A stretch of DNA of 64,000 nucleotides from Hallerella sp963656065 (GTDB lineage: Bacteria > Fibrobacterota > Fibrobacteria > Fibrobacterales > Fibrobacteraceae), in contig CAVKGV010000012.1 of assembly GCA_963656065.1 (NCBI GenBank), forward strand, positions 1-64,000. The letters run 5' to 3'. Positions 50,171 through 57,923 of the stretch are shown here, in pieces (positions within the stretch are counted from its first letter, which is position 1; every line of letters starts with the position of its first letter). The translations under genes were made by a program, and so were the position numbers. The notes beneath the pieces were generated by a model that was not told where the DNA came from, searched no databases, and saw only the letters and a list, made by a program, of their open reading frames with translations.

Positions 50171-50252
50171 TTCCACGGTAATACCACGGTATCGCCACGG
50201 AACGGGTTTGCGTGTCGAGCCCTTTTTATTCCACGGTATCATTCCGCGGTAT
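50171..50252. repeat. Iteron-like CCACGGTA repeats
   Basis: CCACGG starts at 50173, 50184 and 50195, exactly 11 bases apart, with flanks TT/TA/CG before and TAA/TAT/AAC after. Two more copies (CCACGGTAT at 50231, CCGCGGTAT at 50244) are 13 apart. The helical-turn spacing suggests binding sites for one protein on one DNA face. Confidence 0.7.
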
Positions 50253-50408
50253 TACCGGGGGGCTATTGTACTGTGTTTTAAAAAGGATATGTATATATCC
50301 ACTCTATTCTTTTTTCTTTGGTTCTTTCTTTTTTCTTTTGGCCGGACCGCCGCCGGGCGGGGCGGCATGTTGAAACGTGTGGACAGGTTTTTCCCCGTCC
50401 CGGAACCC

Positions 50409-50434
50409 TTTCCCGGACGGAAAGAGTTCCGCCT
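50409..50434. repeat. 26-base direct repeat, copy 1
   Basis: Starts TTTCCCGGACGG and ends GTTCCGCCT. It matches 50489-50514 at 24 of 26 bases. It can fold as a short CGGAA-AGAG-TTCCG stem followed by CCTTTT. Confidence 0.7.
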
Positions 50435-50488
50435 TTTGCACCGGAACGCCCCGCAAACCGACGGAAACGCCTCTCTGAGCCGTTTTTC

Positions 50489-50514
50489 TTTCCCGGACGG
50501 ACAAAGTTCCGCCT
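50489..50514. repeat. 26-base direct repeat, copy 2
   Basis: Second copy, 80 bases after the first. One of the two differing bases shortens the stem. Confidence 0.7.
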
Positions 50515-50663
50515 GTCCCGGAAAACGCCCCGGAAGCCCCCTTTACGGCAAAATCCCGGATTCCCGGAAAAGGCGGAAATTTTTCCGGGGAAATGCGCAT
50601 TGCGCGGCTAAATGGGTACAGGCATCAACACGAAACCGGGGAGAATCCCCAAAGGAGATGGAC

Positions 50664-51041
50664 ATGCCGCCGAGACAGAACGCGCGCCGCAGACAGCGCG
50701 CACAGCAGCTGGACGCCTTCGCGTCCGCACAGGGAACCCGCCGCCCGGCCACCAGCCGCACCTCCGCGGCGACGCGCCGCACGCTCAGGGCCGGGGTGTC
50801 GCCCCGCGCGACGAGCCGCACCGGGGCCGACATGGGCAGCTACGGCAGGGGGAACACGATGAGCCGGGCCGACATGGACCGCGCGCTCGCTGAACGCTGG
50901 AACCGCGGGGGACGCCGCTCCATGGGGTCGCTCGCCTACGCGCAGGAACTCCGCGGACGCCGCCAGGCGGCACGGCAGGGACGCGGGGGCGTGGCCCGCA
51001 ACGCGCGTTCCGGGGCCTACGAGGTCGCCCGCTTCCACTAG
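50664..51041 (+). CDS. Arg-rich, lysine-free small phage protein
   Basis: 125 residues, about one quarter arginine, with no lysine. It begins MPPRQNARRRQRAQQLDAFASAQGTRRP and is rich in Ala/Ser/Thr/Gly, so is probably largely disordered. ATG 50664 has AAAGGAG at a good distance; ATG 50658 is too close to it. It is the first gene of the rightward operon, 14 bases before the PAPS-reductase-like gene. A nucleic-acid-binding or packaged protein is possible. No family recognised. Confidence 0.65.
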   Translation: MPPRQNARRRQRAQQLDAFASAQGTRRPATSRTSAATRRTLRAGVSPRATSRTGADMGSYGRGNTMSRADMDRALAERWNRGGRRSMGSLAYAQELRGRRQAARQGRGGVARNARSGAYEVARFH

Positions 51042-51055
51042 GAGGCCCTTCCCCC

Positions 51056-51733
51056 ATGGCAACGGATTCCGACGCCCTCAAGGGCAACATATACGCCGAG
51101 GCTCGCGCGATAGCGGCGTTCGGCGGGAGGCTCGCGTTCGCCGTCTCCGGCGGGCGGGATTCCGCCGTGATGGTGGACCTGATGTCGAGGCTGCTCCCGG
51201 ACATGTCCCGCCACGCGTTCTTCTTCTGGTCCTACTACCCGGAGGCGCTGCCCTACAAGGCGCGCTACCTCTCCGCGCTCGAACGCCGGTACGGCATCAG
51301 GGTGGAGACGCACCTGGACCCGCAGCGGTGCAAGGGGAGGCAGGCGGACTTCGTGAAAAGGTTCCTGGACGAAAACGGGTGCTCGCTGTGCCTCTTCGGC
51401 TACAAGATGGACGATTCGCTCCAGCGGCGTGGGATGCTCAAGCGGTTCGCCGACGGCATCGACCGGGAGCGGAGATGGGCGTACCCGCTGCGGTCGTTCA
51501 CGAAGCGGACGGTCCGGGGCTACGCGACGACGCGGAACGTGCCGCTCGCGCTGGAATACCGGCTGGGGCTGAAGCACGACCTGCACGAGCACCGGGGGCC
51601 GGCGGCCCACTTCCTGCGCCGCTACGTGGGCGAGGAGGACTACCAATGCGCCGTGCGGCAGGAGCCGGCGATAGAGATCGACTTCGTACGGACGGCGAAC
51701 GACCCGGAATTCCTCGCGAAGCTGGAGGGCTGA
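51056..51733 (+). CDS. PAPS-reductase-like adenine-nucleotide alpha-hydrolase
   Basis: 225 residues of the PP-loop ATP pyrophosphatase superfamily: AFAVSGGRDSAVMVDL with the PP-loop SGGRDS at residues 31-36, and later GYKMDDSLQRRGM. Phage members sit beside ParB-like genes, as in the IbrA/IbrB pair of E. coli prophages. True PAPS reductase activity is unlikely, since no C-terminal redox-active cysteine motif of that enzyme is seen. An adenylation or sulfur-transfer chemistry on DNA or RNA is a plausible inference. The ParB gene starts one base after its stop. Confidence 0.82.
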   Translation: MATDSDALKGNIYAEARAIAAFGGRLAFAVSGGRDSAVMVDLMSRLLPDMSRHAFFFWSYYPEALPYKARYLSALERRYGIRVETHLDPQRCKGRQADFVKRFLDENGCSLCLFGYKMDDSLQRRGMLKRFADGIDRERRWAYPLRSFTKRTVRGYATTRNVPLALEYRLGLKHDLHEHRGPAAHFLRRYVGEEDYQCAVRQEPAIEIDFVRTANDPEFLAKLEG

Positions 51734-51734
51734 C

Positions 51735-52538
51735 ATGGCGGAAACTGCGGAAAACACCGGGAAAGCGGAAAAGGGGAAGAAGAAGGCGCGGAAGTCCTGG
51801 CAGGTGGGGCGGACGGTGCGCATACGGCGCGACCAGGTGGTCGAGGACGGCTACAACCCGCGCTACATCTCCCCCGCGAACATGGACCGGCTCAAGAAAT
51901 CGATACGGAAAAACGGGCTGGTGGGGACGCTGGTGTGGAACCGGGCGACGGGGCACATCGTGGGCGGCCACCAGAGGCTCGCCGCGCTCGACGCGTGCGC
52001 GAGGACGACGGACTACGAGCTGGACGTGACCGAGGTGGAGATGCCGCTGAAGGACGAGGTGCGGCTGAACGTCGCGCTCAACAACGCGGATTCCCAGGGG
52101 GAGTTCGACTTCGCGGCGCTGCGCGACCTGTCTATCGAGTTCGGGCTCGACGCGTCGGAGGACTTCGGCTTTTCCGACGAGGCGATAGAGATAAACTTCC
52201 CGGAGAAGGCGGAAGCGCTCGCGCTCGACCCGGGGACCGGCGGAAATTCCCCCGGACGCGTGGCGGACGAGGCGGAGATAGCGAGGATGAAGGAGGCGAA
52301 GCGCGAGGCGAGGGAGAAACTGAAGGAACAGCGCGCGGACCTCGGCGACTACCTGACCGAGCCGAAGGGCGTGCTCACGGTGGTCTTCGACAGCGAGACC
52401 GCCAAGGCGGACTGGTTCCGTTCGAGGGACGTGGACGACGCGCCCTCCGTGGTGCACGTCTCGGAACTGGAGGAACTCCTTTCCGCGCGGAAAACGGCGG
52501 AAGACCGACCGGAAACGGACGCGGAACAATCCCGGTAA
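51735..52538 (+). CDS. ParB/Srx-fold phage protein (IbrB-like)
   Basis: 267 residues with a ParB/sulfiredoxin-type N-terminal domain: DGYNPRYISPANMDRLKKSIRKNGLVGTLVWNRATGHIVGGHQRLAAL, with the nucleotide-binding GGHQR at residues 77-81. The C-terminal part includes a helical segment (AEIARMKEAKREAREKLKEQ). No HTH of chromosomal ParB is seen, so segregation is unlikely. It pairs with the upstream PP-loop protein. Such pairs lie just before terminase genes in many tailed phages and are thought to modify nucleic acid or act in packaging; the reaction is unknown. Confidence 0.82.
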   Translation: MAETAENTGKAEKGKKKARKSWQVGRTVRIRRDQVVEDGYNPRYISPANMDRLKKSIRKNGLVGTLVWNRATGHIVGGHQRLAALDACARTTDYELDVTEVEMPLKDEVRLNVALNNADSQGEFDFAALRDLSIEFGLDASEDFGFSDEAIEINFPEKAEALALDPGTGGNSPGRVADEAEIARMKEAKREAREKLKEQRADLGDYLTEPKGVLTVVFDSETAKADWFRSRDVDDAPSVVHVSELEELLSARKTAEDRPETDAEQSR

Positions 52539-52651
52539 AACGGCGTTCTTTCCGGGTCTTTCCAACGCTTTCCACGGCTTGGCTTGCATTCCGCTTGAGG
52601 GCGCCCCGGACCCTTGCGCGCCGGGCGGCGCGCTAATACATTGGAGGCCAT

Positions 52652-52840
52652 ATGGCGACGAACACGACGAAAAAGGACAACGACACGAGGAACGCGAAGG
52701 CGGAGGCCTCGCTCTACGAGCTTCTCTTGGACATGCTGGAGACGCAGTCGGAGATAATCCGCAGGCTGGATTCCGTCGAGCGGAAGCTCGACCGTCAGGG
52801 CGGTGGCGCGGACGCGGCCCGGCTCTGGAAGGGGATGTAG
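52652..52840 (+). CDS. Small hypothetical phage protein
   Basis: 62 residues, MATNTTKKDNDTRNAKAEASLYELLLDMLETQSEIIRRLDSVERKLDRQGG…: a basic N-terminus followed by one long amphipathic, coiled-coil-like helix. TGGAGG precedes the ATG. The 113-base gap before it contains a GCGCGCC-GGGC-GGCGCGC inverted repeat (52616-52633) and the AT-rich TAATACA, possibly a promoter. Confidence 0.6.
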   Translation: MATNTTKKDNDTRNAKAEASLYELLLDMLETQSEIIRRLDSVERKLDRQGGGADAARLWKGM

Positions 52841-52843
52841 GCG

Positions 52844-53548
52844 GTGGCGCTCGGGCGGTACGCGCGCATGGCGATAATCCGTGCGGCGGGGCAGAGGCTC
52901 CGGCGCGACGCCGGGAAGCTGCTCGCCTCGGAGGCGCGCGCGGCGGGGAAGGCGGCGGGACCGGACTTCGTCTACAAGGGGCGGTTCCGGTCCAGCGGCA
53001 AGTTCCTGTTCGTCCCGCACCCGGACTGCTGCCCGAAATGCAACCTGCTGGGGCTGACGCCCCACTTCTTCAACACGCCGGACGTGGCGTTCATCTCTCA
53101 CCCGAACTGCAAGTGCGCGACGGTGGAGGCGCCCGCTGGGCTTTCCCCGTCGCAGCTCATGGAGTGGGCGAAGAACCCGACGGGGACGATGCGTTTCGGC
53201 TTCAACTACGGCGTCCCTCTCGCGACGGCGAACCTGACGGACCGGAACCGGGCGAACTCGATGCTCGCGTTCGCGAACCGGATGCGTCCCTACGCGAACG
53301 CCGCCGACATGAGGCGGCGCCGGGTGCGCGCGGAGGTGTCCGCGGCGCAGGTCGAGAGGGTGCGGCGCCGGGTGGCGGAAGGCACGCTCGGGCCGGCGAG
53401 GGACTACACGAGGGGCGTGAAGACGCTCGCCACGAAGGAGGCGAAGCGGAGGGCGGCGGAAACGTCCCAGGCACGGCGGAAGGACGGCGGAACTTCCGCG
53501 GAATCCGCGCGGGGCAGGGCGAGGAAGAACTGGAAGTCCAGGCACTGA
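52844..53548 (+). CDS. Minor head protein, Mu gpF-like
   Basis: 234 residues. The Cys/His cluster CCPKCN followed about 30 residues on by ISHPNCKCAT matches the HPNCRC ending of phage Mu F-type head-morphogenesis proteins, where it binds metal. The C-terminal 90 residues are a basic helix-rich tail. It starts with GTG 52844; an ATG at 52868 is an alternative. Its place before terminase is unusual, since F-like genes normally follow the portal. Confidence rests on the motif only. Confidence 0.5.
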   Translation: MALGRYARMAIIRAAGQRLRRDAGKLLASEARAAGKAAGPDFVYKGRFRSSGKFLFVPHPDCCPKCNLLGLTPHFFNTPDVAFISHPNCKCATVEAPAGLSPSQLMEWAKNPTGTMRFGFNYGVPLATANLTDRNRANSMLAFANRMRPYANAADMRRRRVRAEVSAAQVERVRRRVAEGTLGPARDYTRGVKTLATKEAKRRAAETSQARRKDGGTSAESARGRARKNWKSRH

Positions 53549-53561
53549 CGGAGGACGGACG

Positions 53562-54008
53562 ATGGAGAAGAGGCGCGGGAACCCGAGGATCAACGAGATC
53601 AACAGGAAGACGCGGATAAATTCCGCAAACGCGAAAGAGTATGCGGAAAAGGCGAACGCCGCGAAGCGGAAGAAGCGTCTCATGTTCGCGACGCTTCGCA
53701 AGCTGGTGGACGAGCGCGCCCCGGATTCCATGCTGCCCGACGGCGTGGTGGAGTTCTGGAAGCGTCACGGGGTGGAGAAGGACGAGATAACGCCGGTGAT
53801 GGCGGAGACGACGGGGATCTACGCGGACGCCATCAACGCGCGCGACTTCGCGACGCTGGAACGGCTCTACAGGCTCTACGGCGTCCACTTCGATTCGAGC
53901 CGCGAGCACAACGTGAGCGTGTCCCTCGGCAACCGCGACGACCGCCCGTTCGAGGTGCGCTACATCGTGGACGGCGCGGAGCGGACGGAGGGGACGGATG
54001 GCGGCTGA
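53562..54008 (+). CDS. Putative terminase small subunit
   Basis: 148 residues, basic at the N-terminus (MEKRRGNPRINEINRKTRINSANAKEYAEKANAAKRKKR) with a central helical region (FATLRKLVDERAPDSMLPDGVVEFWKRHGVEKDEITPVMAETTGIYADAINARDFATLERLYRLYG). Family membership is not clear from motifs. The call rests on its position: it overlaps the start of the large terminase gene (TGATG), where small terminases usually lie. Confidence 0.5.
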   Translation: MEKRRGNPRINEINRKTRINSANAKEYAEKANAAKRKKRLMFATLRKLVDERAPDSMLPDGVVEFWKRHGVEKDEITPVMAETTGIYADAINARDFATLERLYRLYGVHFDSSREHNVSVSLGNRDDRPFEVRYIVDGAERTEGTDGG

Positions 54009-55339
54009 TGGACGTAAGGCTGTGGAGAGGGCAGTACGAACTCATGACGAGCGAATCCATGTTCACGTTCCTCATCTGCGGGCGCGGATACGGCAAGAGC
54101 TTCGTCGTGGCGCACAAGATCTTCCAGGAGGCGCTCGCCGGGCGCCCCTGCATCGTCGTCTCGCCGACGTTCAAGCAGCTCACGTTCTCCATCTTCGGGG
54201 AGCTGCGCTCGCTGTTGCGGCAGGTGCCGTCGGAGTGGTCGTTCGATTCCACGACGAACTCGTTCGAGATAGGCGGTACGATGGTTTACGGCTTCACGGC
54301 GTCGAACGGGAACTACGAGAAGATGCGCGGAATCTCCGCTGCGACGCTCTTCCTCGACGAGGCGCGCGAGTACGAGAAAATCGTCATGGACACGGCGCTG
54401 CCGTGCCTCCGCGGGTTCGGCAAGCCGAAAATCTTCGTCACCACGTCTCCGAAGGGGATGAACTGGCTAGGCGTCGAGATAAGGCGGAGGCAGAGGGAGA
54501 AGGACCCGGATTTCCGGCTCATCACCGGCACGTCCTACGAGAACCGGTCGCTCGACCCGTCGTTCTTCACGATGATGGAGCGGAACCTGACCGGGGACTT
54601 CCTGCGGCAGGAGCTTTTCGGGGAGATAATCGACTCGGACATGGAGGACACGCTCTTCGGCTACGCGCTGCTGGATTCGATGGAGGACGCGCGGAGGGAC
54701 GGGACGCCGTTCGCGGACGAGCTCGCGGTGATAGGGCTCGACTGCGCCCGGTTCGGCGGCGACCAGACCTGCGGGGTGCTGCGGATAGGCCGCCGCGTCG
54801 CATGCGTCAAGAGGCTCGGGAAGACGGACACATCGGAGGCGGTGGACCTCGTGCGGTCGCTCGCGGACGTCTGCAAATCGCTGGGCGTCCGGCTCGACTG
54901 CGTGTGCGTGGACGCCGCCTACGGGGGCGGCGTCATCGACATGCTTCGGACGCTGAAGTACAGGGTGTTCGAGGCGAACTTCTCCGAGCGGTCGCCGGAT
55001 CCCAACTACTACAACATGCGCGCGTTCATGTACTTCAAGGCGAAGGAGTGGATAGGCGAGGGCGGCTTCGCGAAGGACGAGGCTCTCCGGGAGGACCTGT
55101 CGGCGCAGCGGTACTTCATCCACGCGGACAAGTCGTTCCGTCTCGTGCCCAAGGAGCTGCTCAAGAAGACGCTCGGGCGTTCGCCGGACACGTCGGACGC
55201 GTTCGCACTCACGTTCTACGCCGGGGCCCTCGGCCTCGGCGCGGACATGAACCGGAAGAAGGCCCTCGGCGACCCGCTGGAGGCCCTGCGCGACCGGGGG
55301 CGGAAGATACGGTCGCTCGCGCACAAATTCTCGTTCTGA
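54008..55339 (+). CDS. Terminase large subunit (DNA-packaging ATPase/nuclease)
   Basis: 443 residues. Walker A is GRGYGKS (25-31), Walker B LFLDEA (114-119), and the coupling motif VTTSPKG is at about 145. The RNase-H-like nuclease has Asp245 in VIGLDCARFGGD, Asp302 in VCVDAAYGGG and the late DTSDAF aspartates (about 394-397). Both activities are intact. It pumps DNA into procapsids and cuts concatemers or headful units. The start overlaps the previous stop. Confidence 0.95.
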   Translation: MDVRLWRGQYELMTSESMFTFLICGRGYGKSFVVAHKIFQEALAGRPCIVVSPTFKQLTFSIFGELRSLLRQVPSEWSFDSTTNSFEIGGTMVYGFTASNGNYEKMRGISAATLFLDEAREYEKIVMDTALPCLRGFGKPKIFVTTSPKGMNWLGVEIRRRQREKDPDFRLITGTSYENRSLDPSFFTMMERNLTGDFLRQELFGEIIDSDMEDTLFGYALLDSMEDARRDGTPFADELAVIGLDCARFGGDQTCGVLRIGRRVACVKRLGKTDTSEAVDLVRSLADVCKSLGVRLDCVCVDAAYGGGVIDMLRTLKYRVFEANFSERSPDPNYYNMRAFMYFKAKEWIGEGGFAKDEALREDLSAQRYFIHADKSFRLVPKELLKKTLGRSPDTSDAFALTFYAGALGLGADMNRKKALGDPLEALRDRGRKIRSLAHKFSF

Positions 55340-55349
55340 CGGGGACTAA

Positions 55350-55907
55350 ATGGAAGGCATGAGATACAGGAAGATAGACCCGGAGCGGCTCCGGGAGCTT
55401 GTCGGGGACGCGAGGGCGCGCGGCGACTGCTCGGACCCGGAACTGGGGCGCTTCGTCTCCGACCTGTGCAAGATAGTCCTCAGCTCCGGGTGCTTCCGGG
55501 GCTACACCGAGGACTGGCAGCTCGACATGTTCGGGGACGCGTGCCTCGCCGTCTTTTCCGCGATGGGGACCGCCGACACGGGGCGGAACCTGTTCAGCTA
55601 CTTCTACACGGTGGCGGCGAACGCGTGCAAGCGGTCGCTGAAGCGCCGGGTCCGGGACACCGTTCCGCTCGACGACCGCAGCCAGGCGAGGGCGGTCGAG
55701 CCGTTCTGCCTGAAGAACCGCCGGAGGCTGCTCCGGGGGCTTGTCGAGGCGAACGAGCGCAAGGTCGTGCCGCTCGCGCGGATGCGGAAGATGGCGAGGC
55801 TCGAAAGGGCCGTGGGGCGGGCCGTGGAGCGCGCGCTCGCGGAGGCTGACGGCGAAAGGATCGCCGGGCTGGTAGGGATTTCAAGACGAAACAGGGAGAA
55901 CGCATGA
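55350..55907 (+). CDS. Sigma-factor-like protein (region-2-like, phage late sigma candidate)
   Basis: 185 residues. The segment YTEDWQLDMFGDACLAVFSAMGTADTGRNLFSYFYTVAANACKRSLKRR (about 50-100) has the layout of sigma-70 region 2: acidic helix, DACLAVFSA, aromatic FSYFYTVAANACKRSLKRR as the core-binding and -10 recognition helices. A basic C-terminal region follows (NRRRLLRGLVEANERKVVPLARMRKMARLERAVGRAVERAL) without a clear region 4. This resembles T4 gp55-type or ECF-like phage sigma factors. It lies between terminase and portal, overlaps the portal start by four bases and may direct late transcription. Confidence 0.6.
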   Translation: MEGMRYRKIDPERLRELVGDARARGDCSDPELGRFVSDLCKIVLSSGCFRGYTEDWQLDMFGDACLAVFSAMGTADTGRNLFSYFYTVAANACKRSLKRRVRDTVPLDDRSQARAVEPFCLKNRRRLLRGLVEANERKVVPLARMRKMARLERAVGRAVERALAEADGERIAGLVGISRRNRENA

Positions 55908-57799
55908 ACGAGGAACTGGAAAGGGAAACTTCCACCCCCGCGGACGACGCGGAGTGGGAACGCACGGAGGCGGACATCATCGAGGAGGTGAAGAAGTTCG
56001 CCCGCCGGGCTTCGGAGCACGACAGGGACTTCCACAGGCGGATCCGGGACGACCGCGCCTTCGAGGCGGGCGAGCAGTGGACCGAGGCGGACGCGAAGAA
56101 CCGCGGGAGCGGGCGCGCCGAGATGACGATAAACCTCTGCACGGTGTTCGTGAACGCGGTGGTGAACCCGTTCGCGGCGAAGCCGTTCAAGGTGAAGGCG
56201 GTCCCGCGGGACGAGGCGTTCAACGGGGCGGTGGACGCGTTGAACGCGCGCCTCTCGGAAATCCAGAACGACTTCGCGACGAACGAGAGCAATGCGCAGG
56301 GGCTGCACGACGCGGTGACGACGGGGATAGGGTTCTGCTACGCCACGGTGGACGAGGCCGGGGGCGAAAGGCGCGTCCGCTACCTCCACGTCGAGGACCA
56401 GACGAAGGTCATCGTGGACCCGGACGCGAAGGGCGTCGCCCTCGAGGAGGCCGACCGCGTGGCCGTCGTGGACTTCATCCCCTACGCCACCGCGAAGGAA
56501 CGCTTCGGGGACGACGTGGTGCGCTTCGGCAACCCGGAACGCGCGAGCCTCACCGACTTCGGGGAGAGCTGGGAAGTCCCGAAGGACAGCGTCGCCGTGG
56601 TGACCTACTTCCGCAGGGACGGGCACAACGTCGAGTACTTCCGCCTGTGCGCCGACCGGGTCGTGGACTACGGCGTGTACGAGGGCCTCGACTACCTCCC
56701 GGTCTTCGCCTTCACCGGCGACCGCATCTGGGTGAAGGACAGCCGGACCTACTCCGGCATCATCCGCAAGATACGCGCGGAGCAGAAGACGATAAACTAC
56801 GCCCACAGCCAGCTCGTGGAACGCCTCGCCAAGTCGCCGAAGGGGTTCTTCCTAACGCCGACCGAGGCGATAGAGGGCTTCGAGGAGGACTACCAGAACG
56901 CCGAGTACGGCAATTCCTACGTGCTCCGGTTCAACGCGCGGGACCAGGCGGGCAACCCGACCGCCCCGCCGACGTTCATCTCCCCGGCGATCCACACCGA
57001 GGACCTGCAGGGGGCGATAAGCGCGGCGATAAACCAGATGAGCGTCGCCACGGGCATCTCCCCGAACGGCATCGTCGAGCAGAACCTGACCGACCAGAAG
57101 ACCGCGACCGAGGTGATACTCCGCACGAAGTCCTCCCAGTCGAACGTGAGCAACTACATCTCCCACGCGAAGGAGACGGTCCGCATCGCCGGGAACGTGC
57201 TCGCGCACCTGTGCATCGCCCTGTACGGCATCGAGCTTCCCAAGGGTTCGTACGACATCGTGGTGGAGGAGGGCTGCGTGAGCCTCACCAAGATGGAGGA
57301 GGACCGGGAAAAGCTCCTCGCCCTCGCGAACATCGTGCCGGACAACTTCCGCCCGCTCATCTCGCAGAGGCTCGTCTCGAAACTCGACATCGAGGGCGGC
57401 AAGGAACTCTCGGACATGCTCTTCAACATGCTCCCGCAGGAACTCCGCGGCGGCGTGCCGTCGTGGCAGGAATGGATGCAGCTCCAGCAGCAGATGCAAC
57501 AGCTCCAGCGGCAGGCGCAGACGCTCGCCGAGGAGAACCGGACGCTCAACGACCAGCTCACCCAGGCGCAGCTCCGCACGCAGAGCGACCTCATCATGGA
57601 GGACAAGAGGTTCGCCCACGACGTGCAGATGAAGCAGCTCGAATACGCGCAGGGAGAGAAGGAGACGGCGCGGAAGATGCTCATGGACGCGAAGCGGGAA
57701 CAGTACGAGACCGAGCGCGCCATGGAGGAGAAGGCGATGGAGGCGCGTGCCGCCCTCGCCGAGAAGGTCGTCGAGAAGCTGCCTGGGATTCCCGGATAG
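55904..57799 (+). CDS. Portal protein, P22-like
   Basis: 631 residues, the length typical of podovirus/P22-type portals. It contains a DNA-gate and stem region with IRKIRAEQKTINYAHSQLVERLAKSPKGFFLTPTEAIEGFEEDY, then INQMSVATGISPNGIVEQNLTDQKTATEVILRTKSSQSNVSNYISHAKET, matching the P22 portal family. The last 110 residues are a Gln/Glu-rich coiled coil (LQQQMQQLQRQAQTLAEENRTLNDQLTQAQL), like the P22 barrel. It forms the dodecameric vertex ring. ATG overlaps the sigma-like gene's stop. Confidence 0.92.
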   Translation: MNEELERETSTPADDAEWERTEADIIEEVKKFARRASEHDRDFHRRIRDDRAFEAGEQWTEADAKNRGSGRAEMTINLCTVFVNAVVNPFAAKPFKVKAVPRDEAFNGAVDALNARLSEIQNDFATNESNAQGLHDAVTTGIGFCYATVDEAGGERRVRYLHVEDQTKVIVDPDAKGVALEEADRVAVVDFIPYATAKERFGDDVVRFGNPERASLTDFGESWEVPKDSVAVVTYFRRDGHNVEYFRLCADRVVDYGVYEGLDYLPVFAFTGDRIWVKDSRTYSGIIRKIRAEQKTINYAHSQLVERLAKSPKGFFLTPTEAIEGFEEDYQNAEYGNSYVLRFNARDQAGNPTAPPTFISPAIHTEDLQGAISAAINQMSVATGISPNGIVEQNLTDQKTATEVILRTKSSQSNVSNYISHAKETVRIAGNVLAHLCIALYGIELPKGSYDIVVEEGCVSLTKMEEDREKLLALANIVPDNFRPLISQRLVSKLDIEGGKELSDMLFNMLPQELRGGVPSWQEWMQLQQQMQQLQRQAQTLAEENRTLNDQLTQAQLRTQSDLIMEDKRFAHDVQMKQLEYAQGEKETARKMLMDAKREQYETERAMEEKAMEARAALAEKVVEKLPGIPG

Positions 57800-57823
57800 C
57801 GGACAGGCGGGGAAATTTTCGCG

Positions 57824-57851
57824 GGCCCCGGAAAAAAATCCGGGGCCTTTT
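57824..57851 (+). terminator. Terminator between portal and scaffold genes
   Basis: GGCCCCGGA (57824-57832), six A, TCCGGGGCC (57839-57847), then TTTT. A perfect 9-bp GC stem with a short T run. Some read-through into the head genes is expected, or a new promoter lies in the following AT-richer 60 bases. Confidence 0.75.
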
Positions 57852-57923
57852 CCGCGTTTTGCGAAAATGGCGACTAAAAAGGGTGTAAAGGGAACGCGCC
57901 CCTAGCGCGATGGGAAACCTACG

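Larger units (their letters stand above)
50016..50663. other. Phage non-coding control region (650 bp)
   Basis: No credible gene is present. Contents in order: small hairpin CCGTACCTTACGG after the repressor; the palindrome AATTCCGCGGAATT (50065-50078); CCACGGTA iterons (50171-50252); GGATAT-GTAT-ATATCC (50285-50300); a T/C-rich stretch; two copies of a 26-base repeat; and GGGG-AGAA-TCCCC just ahead of the next ribosome site. It probably holds the origin and/or the late promoter. Confidence 0.6.

Noticed and set aside
52616..52633. GC hairpin after the ParB-like gene as a terminator
   Set aside because: Perfect stem but no T run; more likely a regulatory structure or chance in GC-rich DNA.
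54467..55324. Minus-strand 285-codon frame opposite terminase
   Set aside because: Shadow of the terminase gene; no start signal or recognisable domain.
55954..57888. 644-codon plus-strand frame overlapping the portal gene
   Set aside because: GC-rich DNA leaves alternative frames open. The product is almost only Arg/Gly/Pro/Ala, and the portal frame has clear family motifs.
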